Assembly: GCA_013152435.1 (NCBI GenBank)
Contig: JAADGJ010000054.1
Coordinates: 1 to 41,654, forward strand
Direction of reading: 5' to 3'
Source of the DNA: Chloroflexota bacterium
GTDB lineage: Bacteria > Chloroflexota > Anaerolineae > DUEN01
Length of the DNA: 41,654 nt
Under the pieces are notes generated by a model. The model was not told where the DNA came from and did not search any database. It saw only the letters and a list, made by a program, of their open reading frames with translations. A program made the translations under genes and the position numbers. Each line of letters starts with the position of its first letter. The first letter of the stretch is position 1. Below, one piece after another: positions 1-11,444 of this stretch.

Positions 1-104
1 TCATCCTGATCTCCTTGGTGTGGACGTGTTAGTATACGACTATGTTAGCAAACTCCCCCTTTCTTTGTAAACCTATATCAGGACGACACAAGCCCCCTTC
101 TCCC

Positions 105-239
105 GGGCTCGGGAGAAGGGGGTTTGGGGGATGAGGGCCGTTTTCCCGCGGCCGATGATCAGGGGAATCTCTTGCGTCGGGCGACACGCGGGGTGTTCCT
201 ACCACCCCGATTTCCATCACTGACTTTGAAAAAGCCCTG
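105..239. repeat. Partial copy of the 298-bp MITE-like element (copy A)
   Basis: Positions 105-240 match 34824-34959 in the same orientation with only two differences in 136 bases. The right terminus (222-239) is the same 18-base inverted-repeat end as in the complete copy at 34661-34958. The left inverted-repeat end is not present in this window, so this copy is truncated, rearranged or begins upstream. A strong hairpin lies at 93-122 (13-bp perfect stem, four-base loop), partly inside the copy. No protein with a recognisable domain is encoded; minus-strand reading frames here are repeat-derived. Confidence 0.85.
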
Positions 240-261
240 CAGAGGGTAGTGTATCCAAAAT

Positions 262-465
262 GTGTGGAAACCTCGCCAGGCCCATTGCAAGCCCACAGGG
301 AAGGTGCGGAGGGGCCTCCCTTCGCCAGCATATCCTCTCTTCCGCCTTGCATCTGCCCTTTCCCGGCCTGATTCGGGTGGGCAAGGCCAGGCGAGGCAGG
401 TGAGGGGCGGAAACTGGGAGATTTCTTTTGAGGGGCGCAGCCCCTCAAAGCTCCCCACCGTATTT
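262..465. repeat. Hairpin-type intergenic repeat (copy upstream of alaS)
   Basis: This GC-rich block ends in a 10-bp perfect stem with a three-base loop (427-449) built around GAGGGGC/GCCCCTC. Its middle contains the 'ctgcc ... ggcctg ... gggcaggtgagggg' arrangement seen in the other copies at 11183-11368, 17397-17657, 17685-17832, 25982-26215 and 26972-27231. It fills most of the gap upstream of the alaS promoter. The boundaries are approximate. No coding capacity is evident. Confidence 0.6.
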
Positions 466-526
466 CCACCGGAAAAGATGCACGACCCGCAGGGACGTTC
501 TTATCATGGTCATCACCGGAATGTCT

Positions 527-555
527 TTGACTTTTGTCTAGAGTTGCCTTACAAT
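527..555 (+). promoter_or_regulatory. Sigma-70 promoter of alaS
   Basis: A -35 box TTGACT (527-532) is separated by 17 bp from a -10 box TACAAT (550-555). Transcription would start near 562, leaving a leader of about 50 nt before the alaS ATG at 612. That leader is too short for a T-box. Confidence 0.75.
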
Positions 556-611
556 CCGCGTCAGTCCCATGCCCAAGAAACCCTTTCGCTACGGCCAGGA
601 GTTCGGTACCC

Positions 612-3338
<2,727 letters not shown>

Positions 3339-3453
3339 GCGGCGGCCGAGGGAATGGGCCCCATATCCAGCTGAAAGGGATCGGAATTTCCGGCGAACGG
3401 ACGAAGCCGTGGCCCCTTTCGAGGTGCTGCGGCTTCCCTTCGCTTTGGGGGAC

Positions 3454-4992
3454 ATGACACAGATCATCCACCTGACGGACGATTGGCAATTACCCGGCCT
3501 GTTGGCCCGGCTGGACACGATCCGCGACCCAGCCGTGATCCTGGTGTTGCCCGCGAACAGTCGCTCCTGGGCCAACCCGGTACGGCTGCGCCTGATCCGT
3601 CGCCGCGCGGCCCGACGACGGCTGCGCGTGGCGTTGGTCACCGACAACCCGGCCATGCGGCGGCTGGCTCAAGAGGAGGGCCTCCCCACCTTCTACTCCC
3701 CCGAGGAGGCCGCCCAGATCGAATCGTTGCCGATCCCCCCGCCTGATGGCCACCTGCCGGAGGATCCACGCAAGGACCAGCGCGCCAAGCTGACGCGCTG
3801 GCGCGCGCAGCGCGTGGAGGAGCGCGCCCGCGTGATCGCCCAGGCGCGATCACGCCGCGTCCCCGCCTGGGGTGAGGTCGTGGGGCTCACCCTGCTGCTG
3901 GCGGCGCTGACATCGCTGATCCTCCTGACCGCGGCGTTGATCGTGCCCGTCGCCCACGTGACGCTGGTGCCGGCCCGCCAGACCTCGGCGATCACCGTGG
4001 ACCTAACGGCGACGACGGGCGTGGACTACCCGGATGCCAACCTGCGACTGATCCCGGCCCGGTGGGTGGAGATCCAGATCGAGGGCAACGGCTCTCTGCC
4101 CACCACCGGGCGGCGAGACGCACCGGACCAACGAGCGACGGGCTCCGTGGTGTTCATCAACCGGCAGACGGCCTCCCTGGAGATCCCAGCTGGAACGGTG
4201 GTGCGAACCTCCACGGGGACCAATGTGCGCTTCCGCACCACGGTGACTGGGACGCTCCCGGCGGGGATCGGGGCGAAGGTGGAGGTCCCCATCGAGGCGG
4301 TGGACCCCGGGCCTGCGGGCAACGTGCGCAGCGGCACCATCACCCTGGTCGATGGCCCGCTATCCCCCGTCCTCCGGGTGATCAACGAGAAGCCGACCAC
4401 CGGCGGTAGCGTTCGCCAGGTCAACGTCGTCACCAACGCGGACAAGGATCGCCTGCGACAGGCGGTACTGCAACAGGTCCAGCAGACGGCCTACCAGCGC
4501 CTCAGCGAGCTGCTGGAGGAGGGGGAGTTCCTCCCCCGAGAGTCCATCGTGACGTTGATCCTGGCGGAGACGTTCGACCACTTCGTGGACGATCCGGCCG
4601 ACACGCTGGGACTGCGCCTGCGCGTACTGGCGCGCGGCGTCGCCGTCGACGGGGAGGCCGGAAAGCAGATCGCCCTCCGGGTCATGCAGGACCAGATCCC
4701 CGAACGGGCGCGCCTCCTGGCCGATAGCGTGCGTTACCAGCAGGGGCCGGTGACCGTGCGCGGGGACCGGGTGATGTACTCGCTCACGGCGACCGGCGAG
4801 GTGGTGAGCGATATCGATCGGGCGGCGGTACGGGCAGCCATCGCCGGGCTGCCGCTGGACGAGGCCCGGGAGACGTTGATGAGGGAATGGCCGCTGGCCG
4901 CCCCGCCGGAGCTGCAGCTGAAGCCCAGCTGGCTCGGCCGGGTGCCGTGGGTCCCCTTCCGCATCCGGGTGGAGGTGGACTGGTCGCGATGA
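3454..4992 (+). CDS. Membrane-anchored baseplate J/gp47-like protein
   Basis: The function is unknown. An N-terminal cytoplasmic segment of about 140 residues looks like a small alpha/beta domain (VILVLPANSRSW, LRVALVTDNPAM) and is followed by a basic linker. One strong transmembrane helix lies at about residues 144-168 (GLTLLLAALTSLILLTAALI). The extracytoplasmic part contains a beta-rich region (GSVVFINRQTASLEIPAGTVV, PAGIGAKVEVPIEAVDPGPAGNV) resembling the baseplate J/gp47 fold annotated in many Chloroflexota proteins. Nothing else phage-like is nearby, so a cell-envelope role is more likely than a tail role. The stop overlaps the ruvX start (ATGA), implying translational coupling. A GTG at 3409 is an alternative start; I prefer ATG 3454 because the segment before it looks unlike protein. 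Confidence 0.75.
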   Translation: MTQIIHLTDDWQLPGLLARLDTIRDPAVILVLPANSRSWANPVRLRLIRRRAARRRLRVALVTDNPAMRRLAQEEGLPTFYSPEEAAQIESLPIPPPDGHLPEDPRKDQRAKLTRWRAQRVEERARVIAQARSRRVPAWGEVVGLTLLLAALTSLILLTAALIVPVAHVTLVPARQTSAITVDLTATTGVDYPDANLRLIPARWVEIQIEGNGSLPTTGRRDAPDQRATGSVVFINRQTASLEIPAGTVVRTSTGTNVRFRTTVTGTLPAGIGAKVEVPIEAVDPGPAGNVRSGTITLVDGPLSPVLRVINEKPTTGGSVRQVNVVTNADKDRLRQAVLQQVQQTAYQRLSELLEEGEFLPRESIVTLILAETFDHFVDDPADTLGLRLRVLARGVAVDGEAGKQIALRVMQDQIPERARLLADSVRYQQGPVTVRGDRVMYSLTATGEVVSDIDRAAVRAAIAGLPLDEARETLMREWPLAAPPELQLKPSWLGRVPWVPFRIRVEVDWSR

Positions 4993-5447
4993 TCGGGCCC
5001 GTGATGGCATTGGACGTGGGAGAGCGCCGCATCGGGGTGGCCATCTCCGACCCACTAGGCGTTGTGGCCACGCCGGTGACCACCCTGACGCGCCGCTCGT
5101 GGGCCAAGGACCTGGCCGCCATTGAACAGATCGTACAGGAGCGCGGCGTCAAGCGCATCATCGTGGGATATCCGCTTCACATGGACGGCAGCGCGAGCGA
5201 GCAGGCCCAGATCAGCGAGCGATTCGCCCAACGGCTGAAGGAGGCCCTGGGGCCGTCCGGCCCTCCGGTGGAGCTGTGGGACGAGCGCCTGTCCACCCAG
5301 ATCGCCAGCGAGCGGCTGCGCGCCACCGGCAGCTCGGCGCGCGCGGGCCTGGACGCCGCCGCGGCCGCGGTCATCCTCCAGGAGTGGCTGGACGCCCGCA
5401 GGGGCCCGGCTCTGTTGCCCGAGCCTCCCGATCCGGATCGAGGTTGA
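4989..5447 (+). CDS. ruvX: RuvX/YqgF-type RNase H-fold nuclease
   Basis: This family is described as a putative Holliday-junction resolvase and as a factor in 16S rRNA 5' end maturation. The 152-residue protein has the full set of family motifs: the N-terminal LDVGERRIGVAISD with the first catalytic Asp, IIVGYPLHMDGS in the middle, WDERLST with the catalytic Glu, and DAAAAAVIL with the last Asp. The ATG at 4989 overlaps the stop of the upstream membrane protein by four bases, and mltG follows after one base, so the three genes are almost certainly co-translated. alaS-ruvX-mltG neighbourhoods are common in bacteria. Confidence 0.95.
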   Translation: MIGPVMALDVGERRIGVAISDPLGVVATPVTTLTRRSWAKDLAAIEQIVQERGVKRIIVGYPLHMDGSASEQAQISERFAQRLKEALGPSGPPVELWDERLSTQIASERLRATGSSARAGLDAAAAAVILQEWLDARRGPALLPEPPDPDRG

Positions 5448-5448
5448 G

Positions 5449-6708
5449 ATGTCCATGCGAGTTCCTTCGGGGCCATCGCGCCTCACGGATTCGTCTTCCA
5501 CTTCTCCCCGCCCCTTTGCCACCTTGGGGCTGATCCTGCGCGTTTTCATCTTCGTCCTGACCATCGGCACCGTCGCCGGCTCGGGGGCCATCGCCTGGGC
5601 GCACCTGCGAGAGCAATGGGAGGACAAACCGACCCTGGAGCGCTATCAGGCGCTCGCTCGTGCTGGCGGCCCGCGCCCGCTGACGTTGGAGACGATCGAG
5701 GACTACGCCATCGAGCTGTACCTGCGGTTCCGGGAGGCCGATCTGCTGCGCCCGGCGGCGGAGACGGACGCCGTCGTCCGCTTCACGGTGGCCCCCGGTG
5801 AGACGGCCACGCAGATCGCGGATCGGCTCGAGCAGGAGGGGCTCATCACCGACGCCGACCTGTTCCGACTCTACATCCGACACGAGGGAATCGACGCCAA
5901 ATTGGAGGCGGGCGAGTTCGAGCTATCCCCCGGGATGACGATCCCGGAGATCGCCCAGGCCCTCCAGCAGGCCCGCGCCCGGGAGGTCGTCGTCACCGTG
6001 CAGGAGGGGCTGCGGGCGGAGGAGGTGGCGGAGCTGCTGGAGCAATCGGAGGTCACGGACGGCGACGCGTTCCTGGCGCTGGTGCGCAGCGGCGACCCGG
6101 TGAGCGCCGGACTGGGCAACTATGACTTCCTCGCCGACCGGCCAACGGGGGCTTCCCTGGAGGGGTACCTGTTCCCCGACACGTACCGTTTCCCCATGCA
6201 CGCCCAGCCCGCCGAGATCCTGCGCATCTTCCTGGACAACTTCGACCGCCGGGTGACGCCGGAGCTGCGGCAGGAGGCGGCCAATCGCGGCCTCTCCCTG
6301 TACACCGTGCTCACGCTGGCCTCCATCGTCGAGAGGGAGGCCGCGCTGCCCGAGGAGCGCCCCATCATCGCCAGCGTTTACCTGAACCGGTTGGAGAAGG
6401 GCATGTACCTGAACGCCGATCCCACCGTGCAGTACGCCATGGGATACCAGCCGGACACGGGCCAGTGGTGGAAGAGCCCGGTGACGCTGGAGGAGTACAG
6501 CAGCGTCGTCTCGCCCTATAACACCTACCTGAACCCCGGGTTGCCGCCGGGCCCCATCTGTAGCCCCGGGCTCTCGGCCATCGAGGCCGTCATCCGGCCG
6601 GCCGAGACGGACTACCTCTACTTCGTCGCCACGGGCGATGGCGGCCACGTATTCGCCCGCACGCTAGAGGAACACAAGGCCAACATCAAGCGCTACCAGG
6701 GGCAGTAA
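5449..6708 (+). CDS. mltG: Endolytic murein transglycosylase
   Basis: MltG cuts nascent glycan strands at the outer face of the membrane and influences strand length. The 419-residue protein has a short cytoplasmic tail, one membrane helix (about residues 26-48, LGLILRVFIFVLTIGTVAGS), then a LysM-like region and the YceG catalytic domain. Family motifs are clear: LEGYLFPDTYRFP, ASIVEREA (predicted catalytic Glu near residue 295), ASVYLNRLEKGMYLNADPTVQYA, and the C-terminal SPYNTYLNPGLPPGPICSPG. The gene starts one base after the ruvX stop and ends one base before the next gene's GTG. Confidence 0.97.
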   Translation: MSMRVPSGPSRLTDSSSTSPRPFATLGLILRVFIFVLTIGTVAGSGAIAWAHLREQWEDKPTLERYQALARAGGPRPLTLETIEDYAIELYLRFREADLLRPAAETDAVVRFTVAPGETATQIADRLEQEGLITDADLFRLYIRHEGIDAKLEAGEFELSPGMTIPEIAQALQQARAREVVVTVQEGLRAEEVAELLEQSEVTDGDAFLALVRSGDPVSAGLGNYDFLADRPTGASLEGYLFPDTYRFPMHAQPAEILRIFLDNFDRRVTPELRQEAANRGLSLYTVLTLASIVEREAALPEERPIIASVYLNRLEKGMYLNADPTVQYAMGYQPDTGQWWKSPVTLEEYSSVVSPYNTYLNPGLPPGPICSPGLSAIEAVIRPAETDYLYFVATGDGGHVFARTLEEHKANIKRYQGQ

Positions 6709-6709
6709 C

Positions 6710-7852
6710 GTGGATCAGCCGGATCATCAGCGGGAGGCATCGGTTCGACGCGTGCGATGGGCCGCCGGCCCCCCTCCTCGCAGAGGGCGTCGATATCTGC
6801 TCGCGCTCGTGCTGATCTCGCTGCTCCTGGCCGGCTGCACGCTTCCCCGCTCGACACCCCCCATCATCAAGATCGGGATGATCGCCCCATTCGAAGGGCT
6901 TTACCGGCCGCGAGGCTACGCCGCCCTGTACGCGGTCAAGCTGGCGCTGCGCGAGCGCAACGCCGCGGGCGGCGTTGCCGGCTATGGGGTCATGCTGGTC
7001 GCCCTGAACGACGACGGGGACCCGGAGGAGGCCGCTCTACAGGCGCGCAAGCTGGCGGTGGACCCGGACGTGATGGGGGTGATCGGCCCGTTCAGCCGCA
7101 CGACGGCCGCCGCGGCCGCGCCCCTGCTGGCGGAGGCAGGGCTGGCCTGGATCGCGCCGGTCTCCGTCCCCGATGGGGTGGTGCAGGCTTATCCGAATGC
7201 GTTCCGCCTCTTCGCCTCGGATCAGGCGCTGGCGGAGGCGCTGGTGACGTGGGCCCGGGAGACACCCGGAGGGGATGGGAGGATATGGATCGCCCAGGAG
7301 GGCCCGTTCTCGCGGCCGCTACAGGAGGCCGCAGAGCAGAGGGGGATCTCCTGGCGCCCTTCCCCCGGCGCGTCCAAGCCCACGCACACGACCGTCGCCC
7401 TGGGGGGAGACCCGGAGCAGGTCGCCGATGCGCTGCGGTCGCTGGATCGGGCGATCTACCAGGGTCCGATCGTCGGGGGGCCGGAGTCGGCGGAGGCCGT
7501 GGTCCTGCAACGGGCAGGGTCCTCGGCCATGGGGCTGGTGTGGGCGACCAGCCTGCAACCCGCCGTGTGGCCGGACGCCTTCGTCCTGGGCTACCAGGAA
7601 ATGGCAGGAGGGCCGCCCGGACCGGAGGCAGCTCTGGTGTACGACGCGACCAACGTGTTGCTGGACGCCATCGCCTGGGACATCACGCGCCGGGCGAGGC
7701 CCACGCGAGAGGGTGTAGTGGCCGCGGTAGGGGCGACTCATTGGGACGGGCTCAGCGGCTCCATCGCCTTCGATGCGAACGGAAGCTGGCTGTATGCCCC
7801 GGTGCACCTGTATCAGATCATCGGCGGACAGCGGTTTGGGCCGGTGCCATGA
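6710..7852 (+). CDS. Periplasmic-binding-fold lipoprotein (branched-chain amino acid type)
   Basis: This is a type I periplasmic binding protein of the Leu/Ile/Val receptor kind (Peripla_BP_6). After a basic N-terminus and a hydrophobic stretch it has a lipobox L40-A-G-C43, so it should be lipid-anchored. The IKIGMIAPFEG start, the ALNDDGDPEEAALQARKL segment and the VMGVIGPFSRTTAAAAAPLL segment match the fold. No permease or ATPase genes lie beside it. It sits instead between mltG and a glycosyltransferase, so it may bind an amino-acid-like or wall-related ligand; that is inference. The GTG start lies one base after the mltG stop; no ATG suits the signal peptide better. Confidence 0.8.
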   Translation: MDQPDHQREASVRRVRWAAGPPPRRGRRYLLALVLISLLLAGCTLPRSTPPIIKIGMIAPFEGLYRPRGYAALYAVKLALRERNAAGGVAGYGVMLVALNDDGDPEEAALQARKLAVDPDVMGVIGPFSRTTAAAAAPLLAEAGLAWIAPVSVPDGVVQAYPNAFRLFASDQALAEALVTWARETPGGDGRIWIAQEGPFSRPLQEAAEQRGISWRPSPGASKPTHTTVALGGDPEQVADALRSLDRAIYQGPIVGGPESAEAVVLQRAGSSAMGLVWATSLQPAVWPDAFVLGYQEMAGGPPGPEAALVYDATNVLLDAIAWDITRRARPTREGVVAAVGATHWDGLSGSIAFDANGSWLYAPVHLYQIIGGQRFGPVP

Positions 7853-7877
7853 GGATCATCGAGGAGGAGATGCAACC

Positions 7878-9074
7878 GTGCGCGTTCTGATGCTTTCATG
7901 GGAATACCCCCCCCATGTCGTGGGTGGACTGGGCAAGCACGTGATGGAGCTGTTGCCGGCTATGGCCCGGCGCGAGGATGTGGAGATCCATCTGTTGACC
8001 CCGCGTTGGGCCGGCGGGGATCCGACGGAGACCCTGGGGCGTGTGGTGATCCATCGCATCGATCCGCCCCCGGGGAACGGGGATATCTACACCACCGCCT
8101 GGCAAACCAACCTGGAGATCGAGGGATACGCGGAGCGGCTGTGGCGCGAGCTCGGCGGCTTCGACCTGATCCACGCCCATGACTGGCTGATGGCCTTCGC
8201 CGGCAACGCATTGAAGCGCACTCACAAGACGCCTCTGATCGCGACCATCCACGCGACGGAGAAGGGGCGCGGCCGCGGGCACCTCAACGGCGACCTCTCC
8301 CGGGCCATCCATCATGTGGAGTGGTGGCTGACCTATGAGGCATGGCGGGTGATCGCCTGCTCGGAGTACATGGCGGGCGAGATCCGGGAGTTCTTCGGCT
8401 GCCCGGCTGATAAGATCGACGTCATCCCCAACGGCGTGGATCCCACCCCCTTCCAGCGAGTCGCCCAGGAGGACCTGCGGGGATTCCGGGCCATGTACGC
8501 CCTACCCGACGAGCAGATCGTCTTCAACGTGGGAAGGGTGGTGTACGAGAAGGGAGTCCACGTGCTGGTGGAGGCGGCGCCCAAGGTGCTGGCGCAGACG
8601 CCGGCGGCCAAGTTCGTGATCGCGGGCCGCGGGCCGATGGTTGAGCAGCTCCGTCATCGCGCCTGGGAGCTGGGCGTGGGGGAGAAGATCCTGTTCGCCG
8701 GCTTCATCTCCGACGAGGACCGCAACCGCCTGTTCCACCTGGCCGATTGCGCCGTCTTCCCCTCGCTCTACGAGCCGTTCGGGATCGTGGCGCTGGAGGC
8801 GATGGCCGCGAAGTGCCCGGTGGTCGTCTCCGAGGTGGGAGGGCTGAAGGAGGTGGTGAAGCACGCGGAGACGGGGATCACCGTCTATCCGGACAACCCG
8901 GACTCGCTGGCATGGGGCATCGTGCACACGCTCTCCCGGCCCGATTGGGCGCGACAGCGCGCGGAGAACGCCTACCGGATGGTGCTCGAGCTATACAACT
9001 GGGACCGTATCGCCGGGCTGACGGTGGATGTGTACAAGCGAGTCGTGGAGGAACGCCGCCACGTGGACTGGTAA
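7878..9074 (+). CDS. Family 4 glycosyltransferase (GT-B fold)
   Basis: This is a retaining glycosyltransferase. The N-terminal WEYPPHVVGGLGKHV carries the glycine-rich donor-site loop typical of glycogen-synthase-like GT4 enzymes, and HAHDWLMAF follows. The C-terminal Glycos_transf_1 half has FNVGRVVYEKGVHVLVEA and EPFGIVALE, the E-x7-E motif that binds the nucleotide sugar. The protein is 398 residues. The acceptor cannot be told from sequence; glycogen-type glucan or a cell-surface glycan are both possible. I chose GTG 7878 because AGGAGGAG lies just upstream and VRVLMLSWEYPP is the natural beginning; the longer frame from 7773 overlaps the preceding gene. Confidence 0.88.
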   Translation: MRVLMLSWEYPPHVVGGLGKHVMELLPAMARREDVEIHLLTPRWAGGDPTETLGRVVIHRIDPPPGNGDIYTTAWQTNLEIEGYAERLWRELGGFDLIHAHDWLMAFAGNALKRTHKTPLIATIHATEKGRGRGHLNGDLSRAIHHVEWWLTYEAWRVIACSEYMAGEIREFFGCPADKIDVIPNGVDPTPFQRVAQEDLRGFRAMYALPDEQIVFNVGRVVYEKGVHVLVEAAPKVLAQTPAAKFVIAGRGPMVEQLRHRAWELGVGEKILFAGFISDEDRNRLFHLADCAVFPSLYEPFGIVALEAMAAKCPVVVSEVGGLKEVVKHAETGITVYPDNPDSLAWGIVHTLSRPDWARQRAENAYRMVLELYNWDRIAGLTVDVYKRVVEERRHVDW

Positions 9075-9080
9075 CGGCGG

Positions 9081-10397
9081 CTACGGCCTCGCCCGCAGCA
9101 CCTGGTGGATCAACGGCGGCGGCTCCACGGGCTCCGGGCCGATGGTGAACGCCGAGGCGAGGCGCGCCCGGGCCTGCGCCAGCCGCTCCCCATCGTCGGC
9201 GTGGATCTCGCACAGAGGCTGTCCGGCTTCCACCCGATCGCCAATGCGGGCGCGCATGATCACGCCCACCGCCGGATCGATGGGATCCCCCTTCTTCTCG
9301 CGGCCGCCCCCCAGGTCCACCACCGCCATGCCGATGGCGGCCGCGTCGATGGCCTGCACGTAGCCGGCCGTCGGCGCCGGGAAAGGCTCCACCCGCGCCG
9401 CCCGCGGCAACCGGGTCGGGTCCTCCACGGCGGCCACGTCCCCACCCTGCGCCGCCACGAACTCCCGAAACTTCCGCCACGCCTCCCCGCTATCCAGCGC
9501 CTGCTCCGCCTGAACGCGTTCCTCGTCCGGCTCCCCGGCATCCCCTCGCCGCATGGCCAGCATCTCCGCGGACACGGTCAGCACGTGCTCCCGAAAGTCC
9601 GCCGGGCCACCGCCGCGCAGCGTCTCGATGGCCTCGATCACCTCCAACGCGTTGCCCACCGCGCGGCCCAACGGCTGGGACATATCACTGATCACGGCCG
9701 TCATCCGCCGCCCCAAGCGAACGCCGATCTCCACCATCAACCGGGCCAGCGCCTGCGCCTGGTCCAGCGTCTTCATGAAGGTGCCCGATCCCACCTTCAC
9801 ATCCAGGACGATGGCATCCGCCCCGGCGGCGATCTTCTTGGACATGATGGACGAGGCGATGAGCGGGACGGCGGGCACGGTGCCGGTGACGTCCCGCAGG
9901 GCATAGAGCTTGCCGTCGGCAGGGGCCAGATCGTGGGTCTGCCCGGCCACCACCAGGCCCACCTCCCGCAGTTGGCGTCGAAACTCCTCGATGGCCAGAT
10001 CGGCCCGGAAGCCGGGGATGGATTCCAGCTTATCCAACGTGCCGCCGGAGAAGGCCAGCCCGCGACCGGACATCTTGCCCACAGGCAGCCCGCAGGCGGC
10101 GACGATGGGGCCGACGACCAGCGTCGTCTTGTCACCCACCCCGCCGGAGGAATGCTTATCCACGACGAAGGGGGCGATGTCGTGCAGGTCCAGCGTCTCC
10201 CCGGAATAGGCCATGGCCAGGGTGAGGTCGGCCGTCTCCCGGGGCGTCATGCCCTGGAAGTAGATGGCCATGCATAGCGCGGCGGCCTGATAGTCGGGGA
10301 TGTCCCCGGCCGTGTAGCCCCGCACGAAATACTCGATCTCATCCGTGGACAGCTCCACGCCATCCCGTTTCCTCTCGATGATCTCCACAACGCGCAT
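9081..10397 (-). CDS. pdp: Pyrimidine-nucleoside (thymidine) phosphorylase
   Basis: The enzyme splits thymidine or uridine with phosphate into base and (deoxy)ribose 1-phosphate in pyrimidine salvage. The 438-residue protein starts [12 protein letters not shown] and has the conserved [14 protein letters not shown] phosphate-binding segment, [23 protein letters not shown], and [30 protein letters not shown]-type blocks. The domain order (helical domain, glycine-rich nucleoside phosphorylase domain, C-terminal PYNP domain) is complete. ATG 10397 has AGAGGA upstream. The gene converges with the glycosyltransferase, with six bases between stops. Thymidine kinase at 12667 is a likely functional partner. 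From sequence I cannot decide between strict thymidine and broad pyrimidine specificity. Confidence 0.95.
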   Translation of the reverse strand: MRVVEIIERKRDGVELSTDEIEYFVRGYTAGDIPDYQAAALCMAIYFQGMTPRETADLTLAMAYSGETLDLHDIAPFVVDKHSSGGVGDKTTLVVGPIVAACGLPVGKMSGRGLAFSGGTLDKLESIPGFRADLAIEEFRRQLREVGLVVAGQTHDLAPADGKLYALRDVTGTVPAVPLIASSIMSKKIAAGADAIVLDVKVGSGTFMKTLDQAQALARLMVEIGVRLGRRMTAVISDMSQPLGRAVGNALEVIEAIETLRGGGPADFREHVLTVSAEMLAMRRGDAGEPDEERVQAEQALDSGEAWRKFREFVAAQGGDVAAVEDPTRLPRAARVEPFPAPTAGYVQAIDAAAIGMAVVDLGGGREKKGDPIDPAVGVIMRARIGDRVEAGQPLCEIHADDGERLAQARARLASAFTIGPEPVEPPPLIHQVLRARP

Positions 10398-10440
10398 CGT
10401 ATGTCCTCTGAAATGGGGATTGGGGAACGGTGGCGGAGCG

Positions 10441-11022
10441 CTACAGCCATATATCCGCGTCGGGTGGCAGTTCCTCCGCCTGGTAGGGCACATCCGGCTC
10501 CTCGGCGACTCGGGACGTCGCCGGACGACCCTGCAGCCGGGCGGCCACCTCCCACGCCTGGATGTAACCCGCCACGGCCAGCGCCAGGCGTCGCGCCTGC
10601 CAGCGGGTGAGCAGAATGGCGATGCGCACATCTGGCTCGCCGGCCGGCTTGACGGCTCCCTCGCCGATGATCTCGCCCGGTCCGTGGCTGATCTCGATGA
10701 CGATCGGCTGGCGGGTACGCCTGCCCCGGTCCTCGATCCGCAGCACACGACTCAGCGGCTTGCCCTCCCGCCCGTGAGGCGTGCCTTTGTAATCGACGAA
10801 CGACTCGGGCAGGTGGCCCCGCGCCAGATCAAAGCAGAGCACGCGGGCGTCCTCCACATCCAGATAATGATCCACCCGCGCCTGAGCGCCCTTCCCCCGC
10901 TCGTACTGGAAGAGCAACAACCGCAATTTGCCGATATCCAACGCGTCCTCCACGTGGAGGATGGCGCTCCGAGTGATCTCGGTGTAGATACGCGGTCGTC
11001 CCTCCCGCTCCTGATCCGTCAT
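10441..11022 (-). CDS. Conserved-looking protein of unknown function
   Basis: I do not recognise the family. The 193-residue protein is soluble, with no signal peptide or membrane helix. It has mixed alpha/beta character: an N-terminal [22 protein letters not shown] segment, a middle [11 protein letters not shown] and [19 protein letters not shown] beta region, and a helix ([23 protein letters not shown]) before an acidic tail. Codon usage and GC match the neighbours and there is a strong GGAGGTGG site before ATG 11022, so it is very likely a real gene. It is the first gene of a minus-strand pair with pdp (43 bases between), which suggests co-transcription but not a shared function. Confidence 0.75.
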   Translation of the reverse strand: MTDQEREGRPRIYTEITRSAILHVEDALDIGKLRLLLFQYERGKGAQARVDHYLDVEDARVLCFDLARGHLPESFVDYKGTPHGREGKPLSRVLRIEDRGRRTRQPIVIEISHGPGEIIGEGAVKPAGEPDVRIAILLTRWQARRLALAVAGYIQAWEVAARLQGRPATSRVAEEPDVPYQAEELPPDADIWL

Positions 11023-11182
11023 CGCTCCACCTCCCGATTTCAGTATAACACGCACGGAGCGGGACGGAAAGGGGGAATATGGGGGACGGGAACGCCCAGG
11101 CCGCCCCCCTCAGCGGCATTGGCGCCCAACTGTGCCCCAGAAAGGGTCGGGCATGGGAGCCCAGCCTGCTTGTCCTATTCGC

Positions 11183-11368
11183 ATCAACTGAACAGCATGA
11201 GCGAGGCCCCCGCCGTCGCCTTTTCCCTGCCTGGTTGGGGCTTTGGCCGGTGGCCTCCGGCCCCACAGGGCAGGTGAGGGGCTGAAAGTAAAATTCTTCG
11301 GAGGGGCTACCGTCCCTCCGAGCCACCCCAGAGATGCGGGGCCACGCTCCCGCATCGCTTAACTTGAT
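11183..11368. repeat. Hairpin-type intergenic repeat between the unknown gene and rplU
   Basis: This copy closely matches the reverse complement of the repeat at 25982-26215. Shared segments include the 'cgcatcaact.aacagc' end, 'cctggttggggctttggc', 'gcctccggcccc' and 'gggcaggtgaggggctgaaagta', followed by an inverted CGGAGGG/CCCTCCG stem (11299-11320). ATCAACTGAACAGC near 11183 and GCTTAACTTGAT near 11357 look like degenerate terminal inverted repeats. It fills most of the 540-base gap between 11022 and the rplU ATG. Confidence 0.7.
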
Positions 11369-11409
11369 ACCAAGGCGTGGGCGCCCGGTCCAACGCCGAT
11401 GATCCCAGT

Positions 11410-11438
11410 TTGACAAGCGGGAACAGGACGGGTATAAT
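11410..11438 (+). promoter_or_regulatory. Perfect consensus sigma-70 promoter for rplU-rpmA-rpmE
   Basis: TTGACA (11410-11415) and TATAAT (11433-11438) are exact consensus hexamers with the optimal 17-bp spacer. Transcription would begin near 11445, giving a leader of about 120 nt before rplU. Confidence 0.92.
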
Positions 11439-11444
11439 GCCCAT

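Noticed and set aside
3454-4992. Prophage or contractile injection remnant based on the baseplate-J-like domain
   Set aside because: No other tail, capsid, integrase or lysis gene is nearby. The protein has a membrane anchor and is coupled to housekeeping genes.
9105-10277. 390-codon plus-strand frame opposite pdp
   Set aside because: It has a His/Arg/Gly-rich composition typical of antisense frames and lies over a clear phosphorylase gene.
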